In this document: one piece after another, positions 31,855 to 39,352 of the stretch
Position numbering within the stretch: the first letter of the stretch is position 1
Layout: every line of letters starts with the position of its first letter
Assembly (NCBI GenBank): GCA_009711765.1
Contig: VEND01000131.1
Coordinates: 1-43,150 of the forward strand
Length of the DNA stretch: 43,150 nucleotides
Direction of reading: 5' to 3'
DNA from: Bacillota bacterium
GTDB lineage: Bacteria > Bacillota > Clostridia > Tissierellales > MES13
Translations under genes and position numbers: made by a program
The notes under the pieces: model-generated
What the model was told of the DNA's origin: nothing
Seen by the model: the letters and a program-made list of their open reading frames with translations, nothing else
Databases searched by the model: none

Positions 31855-32056
31855 CTTCTAATCCCCCTAAATATATTGCATAGTCAGGACATCTTAACTC
31901 ACAAAGTCCACATTTTATACATGAGGATTCATCCTTGACATTTACAATTCCATTTTTAAGTTCTAGTACATCCTTTGGGCAAAAGTTTACACAAATTCCA
32001 CAACCTTTACACCACTTTTTATTAATTATAAGTTCCTTTTCCATAACTGTGGCCAT
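31841..32056 (-). CDS. korD: 2-oxoacid:ferredoxin oxidoreductase, delta (2x[4Fe-4S] ferredoxin) subunit
   Basis: A 71-residue ferredoxin-like subunit with two CxxCxxCxxxCP motifs (C-K-G-C-G-I-C-V-N-F-C-P and C-I-K-C-G-L-C-E-L-R-C-P). It passes electrons from the catalytic subunits to free ferredoxin. First gene of korDABC; ATG with AAGGGGGG upstream and a strong promoter about 40 bases before it. Confidence 0.93.
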   Translation of the reverse strand: MATVMEKELIINKKWCKGCGICVNFCPKDVLELKNGIVNVKDESSCIKCGLCELRCPDYAIYLGGLEDGEE

Positions 32057-32095
32057 AAAATAGCCCCCCTTATTTTCTTATAATTCTTTAACTAA

Positions 32096-32124
32096 ATCAT
32101 ACCAAAAGCGTACTATCATTGCAA
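32096..32124 (-). promoter_or_regulatory. Promoter of korDABC-rpiR
   Basis: On the minus strand TTGCAA (32119-32124), 17-base spacer, TATGAT (complement of 32096-32101) with a TGG extension directly upstream of the -10. Placed about 40 bases before the korD ATG. Confidence 0.75.
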
Positions 32125-32199
32125 TTTATATTTCAAATTCTTAAATATTTTTTTATTTTTGCAAGTTTAATTTCATTTTATGCAACATTTCACATTTTG

Positions 32200-32973
32200 T
32201 TACGACTTTGAGTTTATAAATTTCCATTTTTTCATTTTATTTAATAAATTATAGTCAGTTAAATCAAAATGAAGAGGAGTTATTGAAATCATCTTATCTT
32301 CTATAGCTTTGATATCAGTATTATCATTATTTTCTAGCTGCTTTAATTCACCAGATAACCAATAATAATATCTGCCCATTGGATCCTTTCTTTTTTCGTA
32401 TGTGTTGTTATAACGTCTATTACTAAGTTCTGTTGGTCTAATACCTTTTATTTCCTCTGGTGGTAGTGATGGTACATTAATATTAAATACCATATTATTT
32501 TCAGAATAATTTTCTAAAATATCCTTAACTAATTTGCAAGAATATAAGGCGGCACCTTCATAGTCTATTTTCCTATCAATGCCTGATATGGAAATTGCTA
32601 CCGAAGGGACGTCGTGGATAGCTCCTTCTATTGCTGCTGATACTGTTCCAGAATATAATACATCAGTGCCCAAATTAGGTCCATTGTTAATTCCTGAAAC
32701 CACTAAATCAGGCTTTTCTTTCATAATAGATTCTATTCCTATTTTGATACAATCACTAGGGGTACCATTTATTTGCCAAGCATCAATATTTTCTCCATAT
32801 AATTCTGATTTTTCAATTCTTAATGGATTATGCATAGTTATTGAATGACCAGAGGCGCTTCTTTCTCTATCAGGTGCTATAATTGTTATTTCAGCAATTT
32901 TTTTTAATTCCTTTGCTAATCTTTTTATCCCTAAAGCATTAATACCATCGTCGTTTGTGATTAAAATTTTCAT
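32200..32973 (-). CDS. surE: 5'/3'-nucleotidase SurE
   Basis: A 257-residue SurE, a metal-dependent phosphatase acting on 5'- and 3'-nucleoside monophosphates and short polyphosphate. Active-site motifs T-N-D-D-G at 6-10, A-P-D-R-E-R-S-A-S-G-H near 34-44, and the S-G-I-N-N-G-P-N-L-G-T-D-V-L-Y-S-G-T block near 93-110. Length is normal (about 250-260). ATG with AAGGAGG upstream. It is the only gene between the kor operon and a divergent gene and probably has its own promoter in the 78-base gap. Confidence 0.95.
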   Translation of the reverse strand: MKILITNDDGINALGIKRLAKELKKIAEITIIAPDRERSASGHSITMHNPLRIEKSELYGENIDAWQINGTPSDCIKIGIESIMKEKPDLVVSGINNGPNLGTDVLYSGTVSAAIEGAIHDVPSVAISISGIDRKIDYEGAALYSCKLVKDILENYSENNMVFNINVPSLPPEEIKGIRPTELSNRRYNNTYEKRKDPMGRYYYWLSGELKQLENNDNTDIKAIEDKMISITPLHFDLTDYNLLNKMKKWKFINSKS

Positions 32974-33051
32974 AAAATATTCCTCCTTATTAATATATAA
33001 GTATAATATTGCAAATAATAAGTCTATATTTAATTATTTGAGGTGATTTAT

Positions 33052-33690
33052 TTGATTCAAATAGATGATGCAGGAAGCGGAAGTTTAGTAGGTGGTACTT
33101 GTATTGGTGTTATAAGAACTGAAACCAATGATTTTTACTATAAAATAATTCCACTTAAACTGTACAATAAAAAAAATTTTAAAAATAAAACTTATTTAGA
33201 TTATGTTGTTACAATTGTAAAAGAATTATTTAATAAGCTTAAAGTAAATAAAAATGAAAAAATTTATGTTTGCAGAGGTTATATGTTTGATAAATTAAGA
33301 AAATGGCTAAAAAGTGAAGATTATAATTTTATAAGTACAAAAATAGGAGAACCACTACAAACTAAAATAGAAAATTCCTTTGAGGAATACACAATTTCTT
33401 TAGGTTTACCAGTTGATTTTATAAGGTATACTAAGTATCCTTTTCATTTTCATAGTATTTTAAAATGGGTTTATGCCGATTATAAAAATCGTAAAAAATT
33501 ATGTAAAACTGGTTGGAAAAGTTGGTCTAAATATGGAAATTTAGAAACTAAATGCTTTTATGATATTGTAAAAAAATCAAATTTTGTTTGTTTAAAATGT
33601 GGCTTATCAATCCCTAATAATACTAAAGTAAAAGTTATCTCTTATAAAAGTAACCGGTATACTAAAATATATCTTCATAAGACCTGTTGA
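33052..33690 (+). CDS. Conserved-looking unknown protein with a C-terminal Cys/His finger
   Basis: A 212-residue protein. The N-terminus (Q-I-D-D-A-G-S-G-S-L-V-G-G-T) has an acidic, glycine-rich first strand reminiscent of RNase H-like nucleases, but the full set of acidic residues is not obvious. A Y-T-K-Y-P-F-H-F-H segment lies at about 140-148 and a basic R-K-K-L-C-K-T-G-W-K-S-W stretch follows. The end has C-L-K-C-G and a final H-K-T-C, which would make a CCHC zinc site. The longer frame begins at GTG 33043, inside the GAGGTG ribosome site; TTG 33052 is spaced 6 bases and is preferred. It is divergent from surE. Function unknown; nucleic-acid binding is an inference. Confidence 0.8.
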   Translation: MIQIDDAGSGSLVGGTCIGVIRTETNDFYYKIIPLKLYNKKNFKNKTYLDYVVTIVKELFNKLKVNKNEKIYVCRGYMFDKLRKWLKSEDYNFISTKIGEPLQTKIENSFEEYTISLGLPVDFIRYTKYPFHFHSILKWVYADYKNRKKLCKTGWKSWSKYGNLETKCFYDIVKKSNFVCLKCGLSIPNNTKVKVISYKSNRYTKIYLHKTC

Positions 33691-33697
33691 AAAGAAA

Positions 33698-33724
33698 TAG
33701 CCCCTTGTGAGGAGCTTTTCTTTT
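33698..33724. terminator. Terminator between converging genes
   Basis: AGCCCCT/AGGAGCT hairpin with one mismatch and a short loop, then TTTTCTTTT on the + strand. Overlaps the last codon of the minus-strand carboxyltransferase gene. Confidence 0.65.
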
Positions 33725-35120
33725 AGATAGGATATGTTTTATCTTCCTGATCAAGTAAAGTATTATCAATTTTATATTTTTCAGCTTGCCTATATTTAAA
33801 AAATTTCATTGCAACCTGTGGAAATAACGCATAAGATAAAACATCTTCATCCTGTTCTATATATTCTTTAATTTCTTTTTCATATTCTTCTAGTTTTGGT
33901 TTTAATAAATCAGCTGGTCTTCCTGTATATATTTCATTATCACCTATTATTTTCTTTTTAATATCTTCTTTAATTTTTACTGTAGGTTTTCCATAAAGAC
34001 CTTTAACATAATTTTTAATTTCTGATGGAACCATTTTATATCTTTCTTCTAAAATTACATTAAAAACAGCCTGTGTTCCTACCATTTGACTCATAGGGGT
34101 TACTAAGGGTGGATATCCTAAATCTTTTCTTACTTTAGGTACTTCTTCTAAGACTTTTTCATATTTATCTAAAGAACCCTGTTGTTCAAGTTGTGAAACT
34201 AAATTAGATAGCATGCCACCAGGTACTTGATATATTAGTGTTTTTGCATTTACACCAAGTACTTTAGGATTAATAATGCCTTCTTTCATATATTTATCCT
34301 TTATCGGTCTAAAATATTCTGCTATTTCGTTTAATAAATTTAAGTCTAAATTTGGGTCATAGGGAGAGTTTTGTAATGATGCTACCATAGGCTCAGTTGC
34401 AGGCTGACTTGTTCCCATCCCTAAGGGTGACAATGCAGTATCAATGATATCAACTCCTGATTCTACTGCTTTTAAATAAGTTTGATTAGCAATCCCACTG
34501 GTAAAATGAGAATGTAGTTGAATAGGAATTTTAATGTTTTGTTTAAGCTTCTTTATCAACTCAACAGCTGTATAAGGTAATAAAATTCCCGACATATCTT
34601 TAATACATATAGAGTCAGCTCCTATTTTTTCCATATCCTCAGCTACTTTAATATAATAATCAATATTATGTACTGGGCTTGTAGTATAGGATATTGCAGC
34701 TTGCGCATGTCCTCCAGCCTTTTTAGTAGCTTTTATAGCAGTTTTTAAATTTCTAACATCATTTAAAGCATCAAAGATCCTAATTATATCTATACCATTC
34801 TCGATAGCTTTTCTTACAAACTCTTTAACCACATCATCAGGATAATTTTTATAACCTAATAGGTTTTGTCCTCTCAATAACATTTGAAGTTTGGTATTTT
34901 TTATAACTTTTCTTAGTTTCCTTAATCTTTCCCAAGGATCTTCGTTTAAAAATCTAAGACAAGCATCAAAAGTAGCACCTCCCCATACTTCTAATGAATG
35001 GTAGCCTACTTTATCTAATTTTTCTGCTATAGGTAACATTTCTTCTGTTTTCATTCTAGTAGCCATTAAAGATTGATGAGCATCTCTAAAAATTGTTTCG
35101 GTAATTTTTACTTTTCCCAT
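33723..35120 (-). CDS. Carboxyltransferase subunit (oxaloacetate decarboxylase alpha / pyruvate carboxylase B type), without biotin domain
   Basis: A 465-residue protein covering the TIM-barrel carboxyltransferase domain and the adjoining PYC_OADA domain. Motifs: F-R-D-A-H-Q-S near 11-17, E-V-W-G-G-A-T-F-D, R-G-Q-N-L-L-G-Y, the metal/Lys region C-I-K-D-M-S-G, and L-H-S-H. The biotinyl domain (A/V-M-K-M) that ends OadA or PycB is absent; the protein stops at D-Q-E-D-K-T-Y-P-I. It must work with a separate biotin carrier (GcdC-like) encoded elsewhere. Converts between oxaloacetate and pyruvate via carboxybiotin, or serves methylmalonyl-CoA decarboxylase. ATG with AGGAGGGG upstream; mnmM precedes it by 16 bases. 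Confidence 0.88.
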   Translation of the reverse strand: MGKVKITETIFRDAHQSLMATRMKTEEMLPIAEKLDKVGYHSLEVWGGATFDACLRFLNEDPWERLRKLRKVIKNTKLQMLLRGQNLLGYKNYPDDVVKEFVRKAIENGIDIIRIFDALNDVRNLKTAIKATKKAGGHAQAAISYTTSPVHNIDYYIKVAEDMEKIGADSICIKDMSGILLPYTAVELIKKLKQNIKIPIQLHSHFTSGIANQTYLKAVESGVDIIDTALSPLGMGTSQPATEPMVASLQNSPYDPNLDLNLLNEIAEYFRPIKDKYMKEGIINPKVLGVNAKTLIYQVPGGMLSNLVSQLEQQGSLDKYEKVLEEVPKVRKDLGYPPLVTPMSQMVGTQAVFNVILEERYKMVPSEIKNYVKGLYGKPTVKIKEDIKKKIIGDNEIYTGRPADLLKPKLEEYEKEIKEYIEQDEDVLSYALFPQVAMKFFKYRQAEKYKIDNTLLDQEDKTYPI

Positions 35121-35136
35121 CTAAACCCCTCCTATT

Positions 35137-35709
35137 TTAATTCTTTTTTTCTATAGCAAAAAGAATTGGTGGATTATTAATTTGATTAATAAAATCAGTT
35201 TTTATTACAGTAAAATGTTTTTGGTTTAATCCTTTAAGATAATCTTTTACTGCTATGATTTCTTTATTTCCCCCTTTATGACCTGGGTAACCTACTATTA
35301 ATAATATTCCATTACCATTTAATTTATTTAAACCTTTTTTAATTGCCTCTAATGTAGACTTAGGTTTAGTTATAATATTATGATCTCCCCCTGGTAAATA
35401 ACCTAAATTAAATATAATTAAATCTAAGTCTTCTTTTATATAAGTATCAATATTAGCATGACTATCTTCAATTAATTTAACTCTATCAAATATATTATTT
35501 TCAATTAATCTTTCTTTAGTACTATTAATAGCTTCCCTTTGTATATCAAATCCATAAACTTTTCCCTTCTCTCCTACTAATTTAGCTAAAAATAATGTAT
35601 CATTACCATTACCTACGGTTGCATCTAACACAACATCTGCATTTTTTACTTTATCTTCTATCAAATTTTTTGCTAAATCCATAGCATTAATTAAATATTT
35701 AAATTTCAT
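35137..35709 (-). CDS. mnmM: SAM-dependent methyltransferase of the YtqB/MnmM family
   Basis: A 190-residue class I methyltransferase. Motif I is V-L-D-A-T-V-G-N-G-N-D-T at 27-38, followed by G-F-D-I-Q near 54, and the family block F-N-L-G-Y-L-P-G-G-D-H near 100-110 with a late V-G-Y-P-G-H-x-G-G. That block is diagnostic of the YtqB family, whose Bacillus member (MnmM) methylates nm5s2U to mnm5s2U at tRNA position 34. tRNA modification is therefore the likely role. ATG with GGAGATG upstream; 11 bases after the GNAT gene. Confidence 0.87.
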   Translation of the reverse strand: MKFKYLINAMDLAKNLIEDKVKNADVVLDATVGNGNDTLFLAKLVGEKGKVYGFDIQREAINSTKERLIENNIFDRVKLIEDSHANIDTYIKEDLDLIIFNLGYLPGGDHNIITKPKSTLEAIKKGLNKLNGNGILLIVGYPGHKGGNKEIIAVKDYLKGLNQKHFTVIKTDFINQINNPPILFAIEKKN

Positions 35710-35720
35710 CTTTTCATCTC

Positions 35721-36161
35721 CTATTCATTACAACATTTAGAGAAAAACGTTTCTAAATTACATTCTAAAATATCTGTGTTTTCTTTGATGCTTAAATCAT
35801 TTATTAATTTAGTATTTGGTTTTACCTTTTTAAAACCTTCCTTAATTAAAAATTCGCTTATAACTTTTGAATATACTTTTTTTATACCTTCTTTTTCTAA
35901 CTTATTTAATATAGACCTAAGTAAACCATCACCTAATTTACTATTACGTTCTTCTTTATTTATTATTATTAAATTTAATAAAGATTTATCATCATATATC
36001 ATAGCTGCAGTAATACCAACTATTTTTTCTCCAGATTGCATAATATAAATTAAGTCATTTGATAATATGTCTTCTATTGTTAGCTTACTATTAAAAATTT
36101 TCACAAAAGTTTCTAGTTTATGTTTATCTTTCTCTTTATTTAATTCTCTAGCTATTATCAT
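35721..36161 (-). CDS. Probable GNAT-fold acetyltransferase
   Basis: A 146-residue protein with a short GNAT pattern: I-V-G-I-T-A-A-M-I (strand 4), L-L-N-L-I-I-I-N-K-E-E-R-N-S-K-L-G-D-G-L-L-R (acetyl-CoA loop plus helix, replacing the usual R/Q-x-x-G-x-G/A) and F-L-I-K-E-G-F-K-K-V (strand 5 to 6). The acetyl-CoA loop is degenerate, so the activity is uncertain. It ends with a C-C-N-E tail. ATG with GGAGG upstream. First gene of the GNAT-mnmM-carboxyltransferase set; substrate unknown. Confidence 0.7.
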   Translation of the reverse strand: MIIARELNKEKDKHKLETFVKIFNSKLTIEDILSNDLIYIMQSGEKIVGITAAMIYDDKSLLNLIIINKEERNSKLGDGLLRSILNKLEKEGIKKVYSKVISEFLIKEGFKKVKPNTKLINDLSIKENTDILECNLETFFSKCCNE

Positions 36162-36211
36162 TTTATACCTCCAATGTTTTCTTTAAAACAATTATAATAA
36201 TAAAATGCATT

Positions 36212-36246
36212 AAAAAATAAATCATTATGGGATAGCCATAATGATT
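36212..36246 (-). terminator. Terminator after rluB
   Basis: Perfect 11-bp stem AATCATTATGG (36220-36230) / CCATAATGATT (36236-36246) with a T-rich minus-strand tail (complement of 36211-36219), overlapping the stop codon. Confidence 0.87.
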
Positions 36247-36952
36247 AAATATTTTTTAAATAATTTATTTCTTTATCATTTAAATATCTCCATTTACCTT
36301 TCTCTAAATTATCTATTGTTATTTTTCCCAAAGCAATTCTTTTTAACCATATTACAGGATGACCTATTTTATCACACATTTTTCTTACTTGTCTGTTTTT
36401 TCCTTCATGTATTATAATTTCTACAAGTGAGCTATCCTTATATCGATTTAAAATCTTTATTTTTGCCTTAGAAGTTATATAATTTTCAATTTTCAAACCA
36501 TTTCTAAATTTAGTTAATTCATTTTCTTTAGGAATACCTTTTATTTTTGCTATATAAGTTTTATTAATTTCATGCTTAGGGTGGGTTAGTTTGTAGGTTA
36601 AATTACCATCATTTGTAATTAATAAAAGTCCAGAGGTATCATAATCTAATCTTCCTACAGGGTATACCCTTTGTTTTACATTTTTAATAATATCTAAAAC
36701 AGTAGGTCTATCAAATTGATCGGATACTGTTGTTATATATCCATCAGGTTTATTTAATAATATATATACAGATTTTTCCTCCATTTTTATTATTCTGTTA
36801 TTTACTTTTACTATATCTTTATCTGGGTTTATTTTAAAACCTAATTCTGTAATAGTTGAACCATTAACCTTAACTACTCCTTTAGATATTAGTTTCTCAG
36901 ATTTCCTTCTAGATGCTACACCACATTTTGCCATATACTTTTGTAATCTCAT
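36245..36952 (-). CDS. rluB: Pseudouridine synthase of the RluB/RsuA family
   Basis: A 235-residue enzyme: N-terminal S4 RNA-binding domain (about 1-60; M-R-L-Q-K-Y-M-A-K-C-G-V-A-S-R-R-K) and an RsuA-type catalytic domain with the Asp in P-V-G-R-L-D-Y-D-T-S-G-L-L near residue 100, plus K-T-Y-I-A-K and G-K-N-R-Q-V-R-K-M. It isomerises a uridine in 23S rRNA (RluB type); RsuA or RluE roles are possible. In Firmicutes rluB normally follows scpAB and dacB; here it lies about 5 kb away on the same strand. ATG with AAGAGGAG upstream. Confidence 0.92.
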   Translation of the reverse strand: MRLQKYMAKCGVASRRKSEKLISKGVVKVNGSTITELGFKINPDKDIVKVNNRIIKMEEKSVYILLNKPDGYITTVSDQFDRPTVLDIIKNVKQRVYPVGRLDYDTSGLLLITNDGNLTYKLTHPKHEINKTYIAKIKGIPKENELTKFRNGLKIENYITSKAKIKILNRYKDSSLVEIIIHEGKNRQVRKMCDKIGHPVIWLKRIALGKITIDNLEKGKWRYLNDKEINYLKNI

Positions 36953-37016
36953 AACATTTCTCCTCTTAATTTGTTTATATTAATATGATAAATGATATTA
37001 GTAGTATTATCAAATA

Positions 37017-38297
37017 TTAGATAATTTTTTCATTATATATATTATATAAATCTAGTCGTTTTATTTTTCTTTTTATAATTTCTGAGTCGATAGTATATAA
37101 ATTATTTTCCTTCATTCTTTCAAAATATAAAGAACCTGCGAACGTATATCTTTTTTTCAAACCTGTTTTAGATTTAATTTGTTCGTTAGCATAAGCAATA
37201 ATATCTCCACTTGCTAGATTTCTAGGTAATTCTAAAAGAGGCATTCCTAAACTTAGTCTTACACTATTATGCCCAGCTAATGAACCTGTTACTATAGCCT
37301 CAGTATGACCTACAAATAACCCCGACTTTTCACCTGCACATAATAAATTATCTATACCTTCTACTTTCATTGAATTATTTCTAGGAGCCATGGATAAATA
37401 TCTAACAGAATTACCTTTACTTCCAGCATAAGGATCTTCAAATCTTGCATTATCTAACCCCTTAATTTTCCTTAGTTTATCTAAGGGATAAAATGGAGTC
37501 ATAAGTTTAGCATGACCTGTATCTAGTAAAACAATATTTTCAGCAAATTCCTTTAGGGCATATTGTTGACAAACCTTCATATTTAATTTATCAAGATTTA
37601 TGTCTTCTTTTGGTAATTGGATTATAACAACACCATCATTATTTAATTTTTCTCTAATTTCTTTACTTAAAGAATCTTTATTTAGTTTACAAGAGCCACT
37701 AAATGCTCCATAAGCTCCATCCTTTCTTTGTCCTAATAAATCTTCAATTCCTGCTCTTTGACTTATACTAACCCTCGGACCAAAAGAAGGACACCTTAAT
37801 ATACACATAGCACATCCATTACCATATTTTAAACAATTCCCCATAGGTCCTGTAGAACCTGTTGTTTCAATGAAAATATCTCCTTTAATAGTTTTATTAT
37901 CAGATAAAACTATACTCTTAATTTTATTATTAATCATTTTCACATCAACTACTCTAGTTTGTGTCATAATATCAATATTTTTTTCTTTAATTATTTTTCT
38001 AACCTTTGGTTCTATTTTAGTAACATCATATAAAGATGCATGTTTATGTCCTGGAAAATCAATATTTATATGTCTAGAAGTCGAATCAGTTATATTAAAT
38101 AACTCATTAGCTCCTAAATGTATACTTTCCTCTGCAGCTGTAAATCTTCCATTATTTCTCATTATCCCCCCAACATTACCTAATCCTAAAAGCATATCTG
38201 TTTTTTCTATAAGTAAAACATCTGCACCAGCTTTTTTTGCCGTTAAAGCTGCTGAACATCCTGCCCAGCCCCCTCCAATTATAATTACCTTAGTCAA
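37017..38297 (-). CDS. FAD-dependent oxidoreductase with four clustered cysteines
   Basis: A 426-residue flavoprotein. N-terminal FAD Rossmann motif I-I-G-G-G-W-A-G-C with L-L-I-E-K, a GidA-like overall plan, and a C-terminal L-L-C-A-G-E-x-S-G-L-F-V-G-H-T-E-A block for FAD. An unusual C-x6-C-x2-C-x3-C-P cluster (C155, C162, C165, C169) could bind an iron-sulfur centre. It is not MnmG or TrmFO, which are larger or lack this cluster. The frame is open from 38315, but TTG 38297 with GAGGAGG upstream is the likely start. It overlaps the upstream PyrK-like gene by 8 bases, so the two probably form one electron-transfer complex; substrate unknown. Confidence 0.85.
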   Translation of the reverse strand: MTKVIIIGGGWAGCSAALTAKKAGADVLLIEKTDMLLGLGNVGGIMRNNGRFTAAEESIHLGANELFNITDSTSRHINIDFPGHKHASLYDVTKIEPKVRKIIKEKNIDIMTQTRVVDVKMINNKIKSIVLSDNKTIKGDIFIETTGSTGPMGNCLKYGNGCAMCILRCPSFGPRVSISQRAGIEDLLGQRKDGAYGAFSGSCKLNKDSLSKEIREKLNNDGVVIIQLPKEDINLDKLNMKVCQQYALKEFAENIVLLDTGHAKLMTPFYPLDKLRKIKGLDNARFEDPYAGSKGNSVRYLSMAPRNNSMKVEGIDNLLCAGEKSGLFVGHTEAIVTGSLAGHNSVRLSLGMPLLELPRNLASGDIIAYANEQIKSKTGLKKRYTFAGSLYFERMKENNLYTIDSEIIKRKIKRLDLYNIYNEKII

Positions 38298-39261
38298 TGT
38301 TAATCCTCCTCTCAATAGTCTTTCTAGCCTCTAATTGTGTTTTGCAAGTCTTAACAGGAGTACCATCTTCTAAATAGGTAGTACATGCACCACATACTCC
38401 TTCTCCACAACAAATTTCATTGTTATTAGTTACGACAATATCAGCATTTAATTTAAAGTCATCTACTATTCTAATAATAAATGATTGCAATAAATCAGAT
38501 CCCCCTATGGAAATTAATTGATAATTATTATTTAGTAACTGTTTTTTTATAAATATATTATTTTCTTCTTTCATTAAATCCTTTTTAATAATTTTGATAT
38601 CATAATTTTTAAGTTCTTTTTCTATAAAGTTACTTTTAAGATTTCCTTCATCTAATATGAATGTTACATTGTTATCTCTTTTTAGTAACTTTTTAGCTAA
38701 CAAAGCTATAGGTGCTTGTGCTATACCTCTAGCTATAAGCAAACAATTTGAACTTTTCGTAACCTTTATATTCTTAACACCTAATAATCCATTCCAATAA
38801 GGCCCTTTAACCATGACTTGGTTTTGTGATATATTAAGTCTTTTTGTTTTAGGACCAAGAACTTGGTATGCAATTTTAATGTAACCTTTTATATCATCAG
38901 CATCTAAAACTGACATTGGCATATCAAAATGTTGTGGTAAATTAATGCCTCTTAAAAAAACATAAGAACCTGGCTCTTTTAATAACCTAGCTAAAGTTTT
39001 AGTTACTTTTATTTTAAGTAAAAATGAATTATTACTTATTTGTGTATTTTTTTCAATTTTACATTTAAGATAATCACGACTTTCTTTTCTTTTATTTCCA
39101 TTCCATACATATTCTTGATAGATGCATGTCCCTCGCCAATTACAGTCACAGAAGTCCTTCCCTTGTAAAATAGAACAGGTTATACAATCATTGGTTTCTG
39201 CTAAATAACAAGGACAATATTCACTCCCCGCATCTACACATTGTAGCCTTTTTTTCACCAT
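38290..39261 (-). CDS. PyrK-like electron-transfer flavoprotein with extra N-terminal cysteine module
   Basis: A 323-residue protein. Residues 1-50 carry eight cysteines (C8, C16, C18, C26, C29, C38, C40, C46), an added module not present in PyrK. The rest resembles the dihydroorotate dehydrogenase electron-transfer subunit: an FAD-binding barrel (P-G-S-Y-V-F-L-R), an NAD-binding-like domain, and the C-terminal [2Fe-2S] motif C-C-G-E-G-V-C-G-A-C-T ending in K-T-C-K. Likely moves electrons between NAD(P)H or ferredoxin and the overlapping flavoprotein. No pyr gene is nearby, so pyrimidine synthesis is unlikely. The start is supported by GGGGTG upstream of the ATG. Confidence 0.87.
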   Translation of the reverse strand: MVKKRLQCVDAGSEYCPCYLAETNDCITCSILQGKDFCDCNWRGTCIYQEYVWNGNKRKESRDYLKCKIEKNTQISNNSFLLKIKVTKTLARLLKEPGSYVFLRGINLPQHFDMPMSVLDADDIKGYIKIAYQVLGPKTKRLNISQNQVMVKGPYWNGLLGVKNIKVTKSSNCLLIARGIAQAPIALLAKKLLKRDNNVTFILDEGNLKSNFIEKELKNYDIKIIKKDLMKEENNIFIKKQLLNNNYQLISIGGSDLLQSFIIRIVDDFKLNADIVVTNNNEICCGEGVCGACTTYLEDGTPVKTCKTQLEARKTIERRINID

Positions 39262-39320
39262 ACTTCACCCCTTTCATCCCTATACTATTAAGTTATTAAT
39301 TACACTATAATTTGTGACAT

Positions 39321-39352
39321 AAAAAAATCTAAGGAAGAATCCTTAGATTTTA
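39321..39352 (-). terminator. Terminator after the D,D-carboxypeptidase gene
   Basis: Stem AAATCTAAGGA/TCCTTAGATTT (about 39326-39350), with a T-run (complement of 39321-39327) on the minus strand and the stop codon at its edge. Confidence 0.88.

Noticed and set aside
32160-32199. Hairpin downstream of surE as a terminator
   Set aside because: The pairing around AACATTT/ATTTTGTT is imperfect and lacks a T-run, so no terminator was called.
37870-38334. 154-residue plus-strand ORF opposite the flavoprotein gene
   Set aside because: Antisense shadow of a coding strand with clear FAD motifs; hydrophobic composition is typical of complement frames in AT-rich DNA.
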